Assembly: GCA_037903475.1 (NCBI GenBank)
Contig: JBAJFG010000568.1
Span: 62,001-126,000 of the forward strand
Length of the DNA: 64,000 nucleotides
From: Ancylostoma caninum
Lineage: Eukaryota > Nematoda > Chromadorea > Rhabditida > Ancylostomatidae
Direction: 5' to 3'
The notes under the pieces were generated by a model, which was not told the DNA's origin, searched no databases, and worked only from the letters and a program-made list of their open reading frames with translations. The position numbers were made by a program, and so were the translations under genes. Shown piece by piece: positions 1 to 12,754 of the stretch; position 1 is the first letter of the stretch, and every line of letters begins with the position of its first letter.

Positions 1-1540
1 CCAGAAGAAGTATTGGGAGCAATCCACTAACCGAATCAGAACTATTGTAGTATTGGATTTCTGGACCATTTCAATGGATGGATCAATACACATATTAAGG
101 AATGAATACAAAATAATTTATAGCAGGGGAGAAATCACACCAGGAACTTGAAACAAATAGTTCCAACGAAATCAACCAAGAAATTTAGAACCAGTATTTC
201 CAAAAAAAAATCAACCAAACACGCCTAAGCGAATAAAACAAGTATGTGCCGCGACCTCGTCTCCTGTGTCCCCAGCAGTACAGAGTCACGCAATACTCGC
301 AAAAGTTGCATAATTTCAAGAATGATCAGTGCCACTGAATTAATACACTGCTGCTGAAAACTTAAGGTAATTAACGAATCGAAGAAGACGTTGGCTGTAA
401 CCAGTAAACAAAAAGGATCAATAAGCCAAAGTCGAGATCCTCCTTCAATAAAAGGAGAAACAAGAGAACTAAACTTCCAAGGCTTGTTAGATAAGAAGAA
501 AGAATAGTTATAAACTATCAACGCGGAATTGCCGTCAAGGAAAGGAAGTCTGTGAGGTCATTAACAGGGGAAATCGATAGCAGAATGGAGAATAGGAAAA
601 ACAATGACCTTTCGCTCTCGATTACAAAATTGCGTTCGGACAATACACGCTTCTGAGAACTCGTATATACTCGTCCATACCAAACTTTGAAACATAAGAT
701 GAAGTGTCCTTAGTTCACAGGAAAATTAAACGTATCCATATAGAGGAGGTTTTGTTGATGGAAAAGCCGAAAAAGCGAAGAAAATAATATTTATGACGTG
801 ATGTGGAGAATAAGTGTCGTTTGCTTGAGCCTTAGAGAGGATTCGCATGTGCAATCGTGAAAGTTTTACGAACACCAGAAAATCGAAGTTACACGAGCGA
901 TAAGGGACAATTTTGATAACGTTCAGATGAAAAAGGAACTGATGAGAAAGGAACTGTCTCATGCATGTACGAGAAAAGTTGAAAAATGCAAATGAGAAGA
1001 GGTAGAGATAGACTCATGGAAACATTGCACATTGCCACACGAAAGTAGAACCGAGCTTGCCAGTTCCACAAAGTTTACACGCGAGGAATGCAGAGCTATG
1101 GAACGATATATATGACAGAAAAAGAACAGGATGCGAAGAAAAAGAAGGTAAGACAGGTGAAAACAACAGCAAGCAGTTAGAGTTAACAGTGCCACAACAA
1201 GGACCCCACTAGGGGAGTCCACTCGTGAACAGGGAGCAGGTGCACTCCTTGGTGAGTCACAGCTTCACGTGGAGCTCTCCATCCACGAAATTATCCTAAC
1301 AATTCCGACAATTCCACGAAGAACGGCGACCGGCAGTGTCGTCGGGCAGCGCGAAGGCGGGCATCGAGCGCACGCGACACGACACGCACGCGTCCCAATC
1401 CGCTCGCGACCCATCTGAATCGCGCCGACGCCGCTCCTCGCCGCTTCGGCCGGCGGCCGGCACGTCTGACGCACGTCTTCTGCAGCAGCACTCGCCTGAC
1501 CCTTAGCACGTACCCCAGTCAGCACCCCTGGGCCCGCATG
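1..1540. other. Gene-poor flank with a GC-rich patch
   Basis: No gene is supported. Most of this stretch is AT-rich with short open frames that show no domain, signal peptide or splice-site support. From about 1265 to 1535 the composition turns sharply GC-rich with many CpG dinucleotides and opens a 93-codon minus frame that is probably a by-product of composition. The patch ends exactly where the inverted-repeat element at 1541 begins. Confidence 0.5.
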
Positions 1541-1640
1541 CATCATTGGAACTACCCAGGGTGTAGGTGTTGACGGTCATGTTAACGATATATGACCATT
1601 TGGGAGTGTTAACAGCTTACCCTGGGTAATTCCAATGATG
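1541..1640. mobile_element. 100 bp hairpin element
   Basis: The arms 1541-1562 and 1619-1640 are inverted copies differing at one base (start CATCATTGGAACTACCCAGG). The interior carries a second small palindrome, GGTCAT...ATGACC, around GTTAAC. Length and structure fit a MITE-like fragment or foldback element. No target-site duplication was recognised. Confidence 0.6.
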
Positions 1641-4044
1641 AATGCTCCCCTGTTCTACTAGAGCTGCAGGAGTGAGTTCGTCCCTCTAGAGTGACGAGAG
1701 GACGTGCCTAACATGCCTAATTCCCTAGTGATAAGCGTTTCCGGAGCGTCGGCTTTGGCTAGTCCTACGACGGAAGTGACGGGTTCAGGGCATATTCACC
1801 ATTCCTGAAGAGGCAATGTCATCACCAAGACTGGAAAAAAGTTCATTTCCGGCTTTTCTTATAAGCAACTGACACGTGACAACGTTGGAATTAAATTTCT
1901 TCGCCTTCAGAGGAGCCTTCATTCCGTGGCTTCAACGGAAACTGCAAGAAAATAGCATCCTCTTCTGATTGTTTGGTTCTCACATTATTGTTTTTGCCTT
2001 TGGCAAGCACCTACGTTCAATATTGTTTCTTTTTTTGTGGAAACCTTGTAGGGTTCCTATGACTACCACGAGATTCCAATTACTGAAGTGGATACGATAC
2101 ACTACGCGATTTGCTGACGTTTCTAGGTCGCGGGGTGAGAAAGAAGGAAGAAGTAATTCGTGGGAAAGTAATGGAATAATAGTCCATTCTACTTACTCCT
2201 CTTCTGTTGCAAAATTAGAAAGATGTTATGTAATCAGGGGAATTCAGGATTCCGGAATGCAAAATTACTATAGAAATAATTGCTCAAATCTATTTAACCC
2301 TGTGTCGATATGAGAGTTTCACAGTGTCTGAGTGGTAAGTGAAGTATTAGAAGGAATGTGCGGGGTTGACTTTTCGCAGTTTTCCATCTTAATACCTTCA
2401 ATAGCCTACGAGAGGCAACGAAAACTCCTTTTTCGTGTCTTAAAACCACAATCAAAACTGAATTTTTCATGGTTAGGGCCGGTTTGCCATATTCGTTCAT
2501 TCGATGAAGACCACCAGGTCCACCAAGTCCTTGGACTCTTTTAGAGGGGAATGGCTAAAGTAATACCTAGATCATGAGAAGGTTTTTTTTCTGGATGTTT
2601 CTTCAATATTGTTCTACATGACCGCCATGCTCCAGCGTATCAAATGAATGAATAAATAAATAAATAAGCAGTAGAGTTATAAAATGGGTTGAGTCAGTCA
2701 TTTCGTGTAAAAGCCACATGTGTGCTGGAATTAAACGTATTTGCTGACTCTCGACGTAAGCAATGAAGTGAGAACGAAATGAGAAGACGAGAACGATGTT
2801 TTCCTGCGGTCAAAACAGTAATTCATAATAGAATGGTAAAATCATGAAAGTGATTATAAGTGGGCTGCTAGGGGTTGGGATTAGAGATGAGGAAAAAAAA
2901 GAAACAAATACACTAAAAGAGCAATGAAGCTCATAACTTGTCCTTTCCTCGCGCTAGTAGTGCAAATAGTAAATTTCGAGCAGCTCTGAACAACAAACAC
3001 TCCCATATAGCCTCAAATTTCAGGGATTTGCCAATGAATAGGATGAGTGTTCAACCTGACTGAGTCATATTCATTATGCATTCCACCAAGCCATTAGTTC
3101 AAACGCCACTTGTGTTGTTTGTTCAACTCTAGTACTGCTAAGCTGAAAAAATGTGTTTTTACTCATTATTATGTGTTATAGTTACATTGATCAGGCCCAG
3201 TTGATTGATTCAGAGCATTTTGAACGCCAGAATAAATAAATGTTCAATTGGTAATGACGAATGAAGAGGCAAATTTTCTGTGAATGCTGACCATCTTAAA
3301 GTAAACATACGAAAACGTCTTAGCAAGCACTTTATCATCAGAGACAAAAAACCGCCTAAAGCCGATAAAAAAGAAACAACCTCACAGTGTCTATCACGAC
3401 ATCTGAAACGAAAAGAACGGAGTTCCTCAAAACGATGTTGATACTCAGGATTGAATTGCTTTTTTCCTATCGTCGTATCGTTGGCAATCGCACCTTACGC
3501 ATTCATAAGACGTCGTGGGAGCGGAAAGGCACGGTGAAATACATTTTTTATTGAGGGGCAGTTGGTCCCAGTTCGCGAGCAAGACTGCTACTCTCCTACC
3601 TTTTTGTTTTTACTTGACTTTTCCATTTTTTTGGACCAAGTTCCGGAAAACGTTAAGAGTGAAATGTGTAATTTTGCGCACCTGTGGTAAGCGTTTCCGG
3701 CTGGACAAAAATCATCACACAACAAGGGAGAGTGGTGGATTGGCCGTCTTTGCTTGTAAAACATAAATTTTGCCAATGCTATCTTTTTCCACTAACACCA
3801 GTTCGAATTGATCTCGTAATCCTTTACACAGTGGCGGTGGCAGACGAGCGAGACGAAAAAGAGCAATTGCTCTCCAAAAAGAGGTCTGAACAGCCGGAGT
3901 TTTCGAAATACATTCTTCTCAAAACTGATTCCTGGTTTTGAAATCAGAGTTCAATAGTAGGTTTGCTCGAATTTTCACCTATTTTATGCAGAATACACAT
4001 AGCAGACTCCAATGATGCGCTTAGATGACCCACACCATAGGATC
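1641..4044. other. No gene seen
   Basis: Short frames such as 1969-2313 (+) and 3515-3766 (+) have no recognisable domain. An ATGAATAAATAAATAAATAA run at about 2646 resembles the 3' tails of the CR1 copies elsewhere in the window but has no retrotransposon body next to it. Confidence 0.4.
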
Positions 4045-4095
4045 AGTCGAAAATGAGGACGGTGATATCAGTGAAAAGCGCGGATGCGCAGGCAA
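4045..4095 (+). repeat. Dispersed repeat, copy 1
   Basis: About 50 bp containing GACGGTGATATCA and AAAGCGCGGATG in this order. The same pair of blocks recurs at 10425-10475 in the same orientation, with similar flanks (AGGATC before, AGACAATCA or AGGCAATCA after). Shared fragment of an unknown dispersed repeat. Confidence 0.45.
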
Positions 4096-4889
4096 TCAGA
4101 CTGTCAAAACATGAACGCTAGGGTGCGCGGGAGAGGGACAGTACCGCTAGGGTTCTCTATTTGTAAGCATATAAGTATGCGGGAGTTTCTATCTTATTTC
4201 TGTTTATTTATACACTTCAATGTGTGTCACAAAAAGAGAAGCCTGAAACAATCCAGAACAAGAGAGACACAGAACACCAAGAGTTTGGAAGAAATTTGGA
4301 GGTATAGTCAATTGCGCGTCGAGAAATTTCATAAATTAAGCGTTCAACACTACCCGTAGACTTGTATAAATACCAGTATCAGTGATGACTAACTAGTGCA
4401 TTGGAGCGATGCGAGTGCATTTAGTAGACAAACGAAGTTGCCATCGATTGAACGGTGATGTCATACCAGTTGCCATAATCCGAAACTACGTATAGTTCAT
4501 TCGGATGGTTGTGATTAGTGGTGAAAGGATTACTGAATGAGACGTGGTCGTTTTTAATCGATAGCAAACAAGTTTGATGAGACCTACGTACATAGCAGGA
4601 TTGCTTACATCGAATCTGTGAGTGCACCACGACTTTACGAGAGGATTACTTATATGAAAAGACGACTCGGTACTAATGCATTGATCGAAATCGATTGAAT
4701 CCAAGCAATCTGAGAAATAATTCAATAGTTCATTCGAAGAACCGAATATTCTACTGATGAAAGCCCATACAGCCTTTCTTTTCTTCTCCCCTATGCTGTG
4801 CCTACTTTTCTGAACAATTTGATTCCCGACCTATTCGAAATCGAATAAGCGAGTATCGACTCGGTAAACTTAGAAACTTCCACGATTAA

Positions 4890-5110
4890 GACATGCGTGC
4901 TCGTGCAAAACAAGGTTTTTCAAAACCAATTGTGTTATGCCAGGAATGGGGAAATCCATGCAAAACTCTTGGATACTCTTGCAAAATCCGTGCATGTCCA
5001 TCCAGAACCCATGCGCCTCCAAATCCGATGCAAATCCGGTGTAAACCCGGAAAATGAAACAAAAAACCCACGACTTTCTAAATCTTATGCAGAAATCATG
5101 CAAACCGATG
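4890..5110 (+). repeat. Degenerate short-period repeat
   Basis: Loose reiteration of ATGCAAA(A), AATCC and CCCATGC blocks over about 200 bp, for example GGAAATCCATGCAAAACTC and CAAATCCGATGCAAATCC. The period is irregular, about 12-20 bp. It opens frames on both strands that I regard as non-coding. Confidence 0.4.
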
Positions 5111-5910
5111 CGGAACACGGTTTCTAGAATTTTTGAGGAATACGTTTGATACATTACTCAGTCAACACACTAGTGGAATTAAGAGAATCCCTAAAAACAG
5201 CTTGAAAAACTGGATGAATAAGCTTCAGAGCAAGCGATAAGTCCTTCGAAACCTTCACTCCACAAAAACATAAGGTTTTTGAGATGAGCCTCCCTTGTTT
5301 GAGAGGGAAACACAGCGATAAGAGCATCACTGCAAAGGAAAAGGGCTCACGAAGAAAAATGCGTGCGGAAATGAGGTCTAGAAACGTCTACGGCACCTGT
5401 ATGAGTCAGTGCTGTAACTGTTGTGAAGTTTTTAATTTCACCTCGTATAAGTCATGTGACATCTCAATTTGTCACTGAACAATCGCTCGTTGTAATCAAC
5501 GCTGACACGAGTCTGGAGTGCCCGTTTTCTGGACAACACCTACCGAAAAAAGGGGTTTATAATCAATGAATCGCATCAGAGATCTGGGAAGCCAATTGAC
5601 ATGTCAGTGTAGCAGAGGAGGGGGACGGTAGTTCTGAGTGTGCTTTCTAAAAAAACAATATTTATTGTTTAACTGAGGGACCACCGCAACTGGAAAAAAC
5701 GGGGAACTTGCATAGTTCCTCCAACTCAGATCCCAACAGCATAAAAAATTTCCCCAGAATTCGACAATTGAAAATATAGTATATTAAAAATAAACTTGGG
5801 GTAGAAGTAATGATAAGTGAAGAAGGTGCTTATTGATTGCTGGCACATTGCATAGCTCAAAACTCCTCTTTGAATACCTTTTTATTCGAAAGTTCAAGGT
5901 GCCTGGTAAG
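5111..5910. other. No gene seen
   Basis: A 64-codon plus frame at 5284-5478 is Cys-rich near its end but lacks a signal peptide or splice sites. Nothing else stands out. Confidence 0.4.
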
Positions 5911-6022
5911 ACAGCTACCACAAGGAGTTGCGTAGTTGCAGCACACCGTGCAGCGGTAATATATGTACATGGATCGCTGACGTCTACGTTGCGTTGCGAA
6001 TGCAACTCCTTGTGGTAGCTGT
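5911..6022. mobile_element. 112 bp inverted-repeat element
   Basis: The terminal 21 bp, ACAGCTACCACAAGGAGTTG at the left, are repeated in reverse complement at the right end (6002-6022). The interior is unrelated sequence with a TATATGTACAT block. No transposase could be encoded, so this is a MITE-sized element. Confidence 0.6.
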
Positions 6023-8662
6023 CCAAAAAATAAGGCGAGCTCTCTAGAGAAAAGGGGTTCAGAAAGGGCTATTTTTGTAAGGAAATATGCATAGCACTGT
6101 GATCACCGTCGCCTTACGGCTCTTCCAATATTCAAATCTCGAAATCGATTTCCAGCTAAGACATTAGATTTAAGATGTTCGGCGCAATGTTGAGGAAATG
6201 GAGTCCCACGCACAATTACCAAGGCAAAATTCAGAATTTACCATCCAGCAAATGAGATGAGGATGACAGTCAAAACAGACAAGATTAATTTATTTTCCAT
6301 TCGAATGTATATGCAAATAAATCATGAACTACAAAAAAGGCTGGCGCAGCGGTACCAGTCACAGCAGTCATATGAAGGGCGTCACCTCGATTCGAGAGCG
6401 AGCAAATTGGGTATTTTCTTATCAGTGCAATAGAACAACTATTAGGTAAATCAGTTAGTAACAGAGACTGTGCTGGCAATGAAAACTCTCTAGACAATAT
6501 AATAACTAACAATATAATAACTCCCATGGTTTTATCTGTTTTCAAAGTGGTTATACGCCACAATTCCATATAAACCTATTCATGTTGAGTAGGTGCATCA
6601 TCATACGGATCCCGAGTTCCAATAACCTCCTTTCTGTTTTATTCTAAATTTGTGACTCACAAAAATGGTCTGAATCTTATAAAAAATCGCAAACAACAAT
6701 GATGAAACAACCTCGCCAAAGCGCTTGTAATCAATGTGCAAATATGCATATTAGGATCAGGCTGGAATTTTATAGAAACACTGAGTGTTGATTGTCGTGG
6801 TTTGGTTCAGTTTATCTGCTACATTGGCAGAAGAATTTTCGTCAGCTTCATCTAACACATTTGTCGGGTTCATGGACAGACAAAGCAATGACTCCGGTGC
6901 GAAGGTGAGTCCTGCGTTCTCAAGGACAGATTACCCAATATGCAGCTACCTGTGCTCAACTTTTAGAGATGTCTAATTAAACATTCGAAAAGGGTAAAGT
7001 GAAGTCTAAGCAAACATTTAAGTAAGTCAAATTGAACAAGAAAAAAATAGACGTAATGGTGCAGATTATTTGTGAGTGGAGAAGACTAACAAGAAACCTT
7101 AATGGGAGAAAAATTGCATAAAAAATTGCCATAGCAACAGATATCAGCCTAAAATCGGAAACAACGGCGTGATCTGAGCGAAAACTTAGTCCGTTGAGAT
7201 TCCTTGCTCCCAAATTGGGCAAAGATGTTGGATACAATGAACTACTCTTTTTATACAAAGTGAAGCACTCAGTATGTGAAATGTTAAGCGGAGAACGGAC
7301 AGCGGATGGAGGAGACCACCGTGTCTCCGAGAAGAATGTCGTTGATAGGAGGGATTAGCATAGAAAGAGAGAATCGCTCTTAGTATGCATGAAAATGCGG
7401 AATTCGCTTGAGAGACAGCTGAATCTTGGGCACTAGAGAAACCAGCGGATTGCACAACAGCACTATACCGAAATTTCGTGTCCATTCTGGTAGTTTCCGC
7501 CTCAAGCCTTAACTTCCTTTTTACTCCAGACGAAAAAATGGAAAATTATCTGAAGCAGAGCAACAACCCTTGCAGAAGACTTACATAGAACAACCGCATT
7601 TTTAACCAGAATATTAGAGAACTATACCAATGATTCTGAAATGTTCTCAAATAACAATTAAAGCAATAAATGTGCATCGTTCGGCCAGTAAAGGCCTGAA
7701 ATCATAGTCTATTTAGATTCGTACAATACATGGCTCGTTCCAGCTCACCTACCCCAACGAAACTAGGCGCAATAAATGAAGGCACGTTAGTTCACTCTGA
7801 CATTAGATTGAATGTGACATCTGTATTTGCTCAAAAAGGGACGGCAGTTATGGCATGCGCTGAAAAGGAGGGACCATAAACGAATTGCAAAGCGCTGAGC
7901 TACGGGCTAAAGAAAGAGCATTCGACAAGGTGTGGGTGAGTTACTACAGATGGATGAGTTGCACAGACATAGATTGAGAGTGAGTGAAACCTCAGATAAT
8001 CCCGCAGTCGGAAACTAATGAATTCAACTGATTAGAAGAGGCGAAAAATTGATACTACATAATCAGTGTACGCTCAGGCCGAGAGGGAGCTAGTGGAGGA
8101 GGGGGATTCTACCACAAAAATACAAGATTATAATCACGAAATTGCTTTATAAAACTCATGAAGAATTCGCATTAGCTCATTTTTGATCAACTGTTTTCAT
8201 CATCATTTTTCAAAATGTTCGCTCCGGGTTCACGGAGTGTCATACTATCCTGAATCTCCGACTTTTGATTTTTTGCCAGTATTTGGCATTTTTGTAATGG
8301 TGCCATAATTAGCAGAATAACATGAAGAAAGGTGAGTCTGTTCTACGAAATTAACAGCACCTCCCTCCCTGCTAAAATGCCATACTATCAGCCCATAATT
8401 TTGATTTCCTCGCAGTAGTTGTCCCTGTTGGAGACCGTCAACTGATAACATGTCGTTGATTTAAAAGATTTTCCTAAGATCTCCTTTTTCTGCAGCTGCA
8501 GGGTAAGCACGATAATAAGGATTGAATAAAAATCGATTAATTCAGTCACCTTAGTAGTAGTAATCTAAGAGCTGTTCTGAATTTTCGAATTTCCAACATG
8601 TTCGAAATTGAATATTCAAATTCGGAAATATTGAATGGGTTATTTGGTCCTATCTCTGACGT
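6023..8662. other. No confirmed gene; one weak exon candidate
   Basis: At 6811-6906 a 96 bp open segment sits between a GGTTTGGTTCAG acceptor-like site and a GCGAAG|GTGAGT donor-like site. All three frames are open, so splice logic alone does not establish it. I recognise no protein family in this interval. Confidence 0.25.
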
Positions 8663-8706
8663 ACAGTGCTCCTTAGCAGAACGTAAAGTGCTCCTTAGCA
8701 GAAGAA
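8663..8706 (+). repeat. 22 bp tandem duplication
   Basis: Two adjacent copies of a 22 bp unit sharing AGTGCTCCTTAGCAGAA. Confidence 0.6.
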
Positions 8707-10424
8707 TGTTGCAAAGAAATGTATGAGGCCTTAAGATAACAGCAAAGCTCCAACCACTGCCAAGATGAATAACACGTAACATTTTCGTTTTATCCCTTAG
8801 ATTAGGTGAATCACGAGGAGATATTATTGCTCATAGAAGGCAACGCCTACTTCCTTACAAAAACGATGTGCAAAGGGCATGTTTTAGACTTTTTTTCCAA
8901 ACTACGAGCCGGGGTGAGGTCATGCCCATGAAATGGCCATTTCTTTCAATTATCAAAACCATCATGGCTCGTAAATTACACGACCCCAGTCATCATTTCG
9001 ACGCAGCTCTGACGTATTCGGCACCATTAAGCCGCTTATGCACGTCAAAGTCGGAAAAACAGCCACTTTCTGGCATTTTCTCGTATAAAAAGAAAGGGGA
9101 AACCGTTTCAAATACAAACATGAGGAACAGAAAAGTATGAAAGATAATTTCTCGAGTGGCAGTGTAGCTTGCAAAACCATGAGTGTCTCCATGAATTCAT
9201 GATGGTGGAAAGAGATGAATACGGAACTAATTCAGCATAGTACCTTGGCTCGAATTAGGGAGAGACCAGAGCAATACGACGAAAACAAGTGGTGGCTGGC
9301 CGAGCAATATGGGAGAGGTTATTCGCGGAGTGAGGCGCTGATCCCTGGGGACAGGCGTCGAGAATCGACAAGTGAATCTAGTTGTCAACGTCTAAATATT
9401 TGGAAACGCTTCACGCAACGAGCGGCACCCTTGTCGACGTCCCAGCGAATCGCTGAGGCGAAATTCAATTGAGCCCAGATTTTTATACCTATTTTTTAAT
9501 TTATTTAGTTATATGAACGCTCTGTGTGCCGAATGCAAGAAGAAAAACCAGAAAGAATTTAAACAAAAGTTCGACTCGAACGAGAAGCGGAATTCATTTG
9601 CCTAAGAGAACCTTTTTAACATATCTGACGCTATGCTTCATGCCATTAACTTGACATAAATCTGAACAGCAAAGTAAAAAAAGTGGGTAGAATTGAAGGT
9701 TCTTTCAAAAGACAAGGAATTCTCCTTGATTTTATGACAAACACGAACACATCGTACTCTTGTTGTGGATTCACGGAGATCACGGAATTTACTTTTGAAA
9801 AAAGCTACCATGGGCTTTAGCTCTGAAAGAATATCCGATATCTCCATCTCCAAGGATCAAAAGGACCGATACTGCGTGGCATAACTGAGTCTACAGAAAA
9901 TTATTTAATTGCGCGAAATGTTCAATCGAGCCAGGGACGTGCATATATGCATCTGCTTTTACAATGATTATACTCTTCAAACAACCGAGCAATTTTTATA
10001 CGTTGGAATGTTCGAAAATCCTTAAATCAGATAGGTCGCCAAATAATCAACCCTTTATTTAGAACTATGTGAATTCGTGTGCATGCAGCTACGACTGAAA
10101 TCCTGTATCCCATACAAGTTCGGAGAGTTCGAAGATTCGATTAAATAAAAGAAGCTCATGAACATGGCATATCGTTTATATGGTTTTGAAAGAAGCAAGT
10201 GTGAAGCAATTACGAGTGACTCTTCGCAAAAAGCGTCACTTTTTGGATCTTCTCGCATTTTTTGGAGATTTCCTGGGTTTATATTCTATAGCTACACCTC
10301 AAAATTCTTCCGTAACTGAAGACGAAAATGGGCCTAAAATTCGAGTGTGCAAGAGTCAAATACAAGAGATACAAGAGTCAAGTGGTGGAGGGCTGCAAAC
10401 TGCGCTTCACGACAGGATCGATCG
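8707..10424. other. No gene seen
   Basis: The longest plausible frame is 9215-9472 (+, 85 codons), which has a charged, Trp-containing start and no recognisable family. Splice sites do not bracket it convincingly. Confidence 0.35.
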
Positions 10425-10475
10425 AGACTGAGAACGGTGATATCATGAAAAAGCGCGGATGGCTAGACAATCATC
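10425..10475 (+). repeat. Dispersed repeat, copy 2
   Basis: Second copy of the repeat at 4045, sharing GAACGGTGATATCA and AAAAGCGCGGATG. The two are 6.4 kb apart in direct orientation. Confidence 0.45.
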
Positions 10476-11229
10476 AACAAAGATGAAAATGATGAGGCCC
10501 GGCAAGCGGATCCAGACCTTTAGAGTCGCATATGTACTGGTTGACCCCAATTTGGTCGAGGATTCCGGAATGTTGAGCAGATTTTCACATTCTTGAAACA
10601 GGTTACGACATCCTGGCGGTTAGTTTTTTTTTCAGTTCGGAGGAGCAATGGGCGATGCCGTCGTACTGACTATCCTTCGATGAAAAAAAGCACTGCAACA
10701 ATACCATGAAAAAGAAAGGAGATTTAAGAACGCAGACGAAAACCTACTAATCATAACGAAAACAAGACGGATTTGTTATGCGACGCGTGAGAAACGAAAG
10801 CGGGCGACTACGTCAATTGCGGCCAAATCACCGGTTCGATAAAACGAATTTTTCGATAACCAGAGGGACCAAACTACGTACATATCTATAGCAATGACCC
10901 CTTTAGGAAAGTGTGCCTATCAGGTTCAATATCCACTACAGCCAGAAACTTGGTATTTAGAAACGTAAGGTGCACTCAATAGAAATCACTAAGGATATAA
11001 ATAAATTAATAAGAAGGATCTCAATGAAAAGGTGTATCTTGCCAACAACAGATGAAATAAAAACAACTTCCTTATTAGAATTTCATGCGATGATTAGGCT
11101 AGTGGCAGTGATTAGATGAGCGAAGACATCACATGGAATTGCTAAGAATTTTTGAAGCTAATTACGATAGGTGCAGTAAGATTCTATGAACGTCGCAAAA
11201 TTTTTGTCCAACAGAAATTAGAATTCATA

Positions 11230-12026
11230 GGCCCGTATGCATGAACATTCCCGCAGGGGAGGGGATGTGCTGTAAAGCATTGCAGCGATCCCCAGCGGGG
11301 TTCGCGCACATCCCCTCCCTCGATCCCCGTATGCATGAAGCAAGAGGATCCCCTGAGAGGAGGGGATGTACATCCCCTACGAAGAGTAGGGGTTCGAGAG
11401 GGGATCACGCTCAGCAATCAACTGTTTCTTTTCAGAAATTCTCTATTTTTTCGGGAATTGCAAATTTTTCGACGGCTCTTAATCCAACTTCAATTTTTTT
11501 AACTGTTCATATGCTCCATCCATTTTCTAGTGTCTACTATTTCCTTTCTGGTTATCTCTTGCACCTTTTTTCCTTATAACCAAACTTCATAACTTGAACC
11601 TAACTTCATGATTTGAACTTTACAACAAGTGTATTCCGTCTTGAGTGGTATTTTTAGACGGTGTTTCGATGCTGAGGTCATGGATGTTGTTATCCGAGGA
11701 AGGAACGAGAAGGAAGTGACGGAGTAGAGTCACCACCATCGCTAACCATGAAGTGTATCACGGAAATGCTTGAAAATGTGGGAAAAATGAACTCTCATGC
11801 TTTGAAAATCAAACTATCCCTGCCTCAGCCGCATTTTTACACGGTGTTTCGATGCAAAGGACGTGATTGCGCAGAGCGCGCAAGCAGCACGCGCAAGGGA
11901 TGCATCCCCTCCCCTCGAAAAGTTTCATGCATAGCAGGGAGCCCCGCTGGGGAGGGGAGTGGATCGCATCCCCAGGGGATGCGCATCCCCTCCCCTCCCC
12001 AGCGGGGATGTTCATGCATACGGGCC
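11230..12026. mobile_element. Foldback element with CCCCGCNGGGG motifs
   Basis: The outer arms 11230-11267 and 11984-12026 are inverted copies beginning GGCCCGTATGCATGAACAT. Inside each arm, CCCCGC(T/A)GGGGAGGGG and GGGGATG blocks are reiterated in both orientations (11330-11405 and 11895-12010). The AT-rich middle repeats ACGGTGTTTCGATGC in direct orientation near 11660 and 11845. The short open frames here are palindrome artefacts. Confidence 0.55.
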
Positions 12027-12293
12027 ATAATTTGCACTGTAGAAAGGGAGGAAGATGAGACGAATAGGAAATGGAGTGAGAAGAAAAGGTAGGAAATCCT
12101 GACAACGACGCGGATTTTCAACGAATGCTCACAGTAAGCCGAGGAACAGAAACAAGCTAAGAGACAAAATCATGATTCTCGTGAGGCAGCCTGTAAAACA
12201 AATGGGTGTGAACCAGCTCAGTGACGAAAGCTAGACAAAGGTGCCTGAACCGTTCCTGTTGGTGTTCAATATTTCTTAAACATTCACAGTGAA

Positions 12294-12545
12294 GTGAAGC
12301 TGCATCTAAAAGCATTGATAAGAGCTACGACTCATAAACTATACTATGGAAAAATGTGGATGATATCCGAGCAATGGGGTTCTCTAAGTGAGTTGGACTT
12401 TAAAAAATTGTCGGAAACAAGTTGCGGATGTAATCTTGCAGCAGTAAGAAATTGTATGAAGGTGATGGAGCTGCTACCATATTCTGATGTCAAAATCATT
12501 ATGGATGTGCCATGTGATGTTGAAGGGATGTTAAACGCAAGTTGA
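12294..12545 (+). other. Unrecognised open frame, possibly an exon
   Basis: An 83-codon frame that follows an ATTCACAG acceptor-like site at about 12291 and ends in a stop. The translation has a Cys-Gly-Cys and mixed, protein-like composition, unlike the simple-repeat frames nearby, but I cannot match a family. It could be the last exon of an unrecognised gene or chance. Confidence 0.25.
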
Positions 12546-12549
12546 TTCA

Positions 12550-12754
12550 AATGCATACATGCGTAAGACGCACACCTACGACACACTCATGACCCAGCCT
12601 TGACGCAAGACGCACGCAGATAAGACGTTCGCACTTACTACGTCGGGACTCCAAGCAATTCTCATTCATGATGTACACTCCGCATTGACAGGTGCTCAAG
12701 AGCAGAAAAGAGACTTCGGAAATGGCTACGTGCGAATGACGCACGCAGGCATCT
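12550..12754. mobile_element. Degenerate inverted-repeat element
   Basis: ATGCATACATGCGTAAGACG at the left faces a diverged inverted copy at the right (GACGCACGCAGGCATCTAA). GACGCACGCA blocks recur inside. The ends resemble the clearer TA-flanked element at 42899-43093, so this may be an older relative. Confidence 0.35.

Noticed and set aside
2640..2675. (AATA)n run as the 3' end of another LINE copy
   Set aside because: No homology to the shared CR1 3' words (GCGCACCTTG, GCCCTCTCGTA) upstream. Probably a simple repeat.
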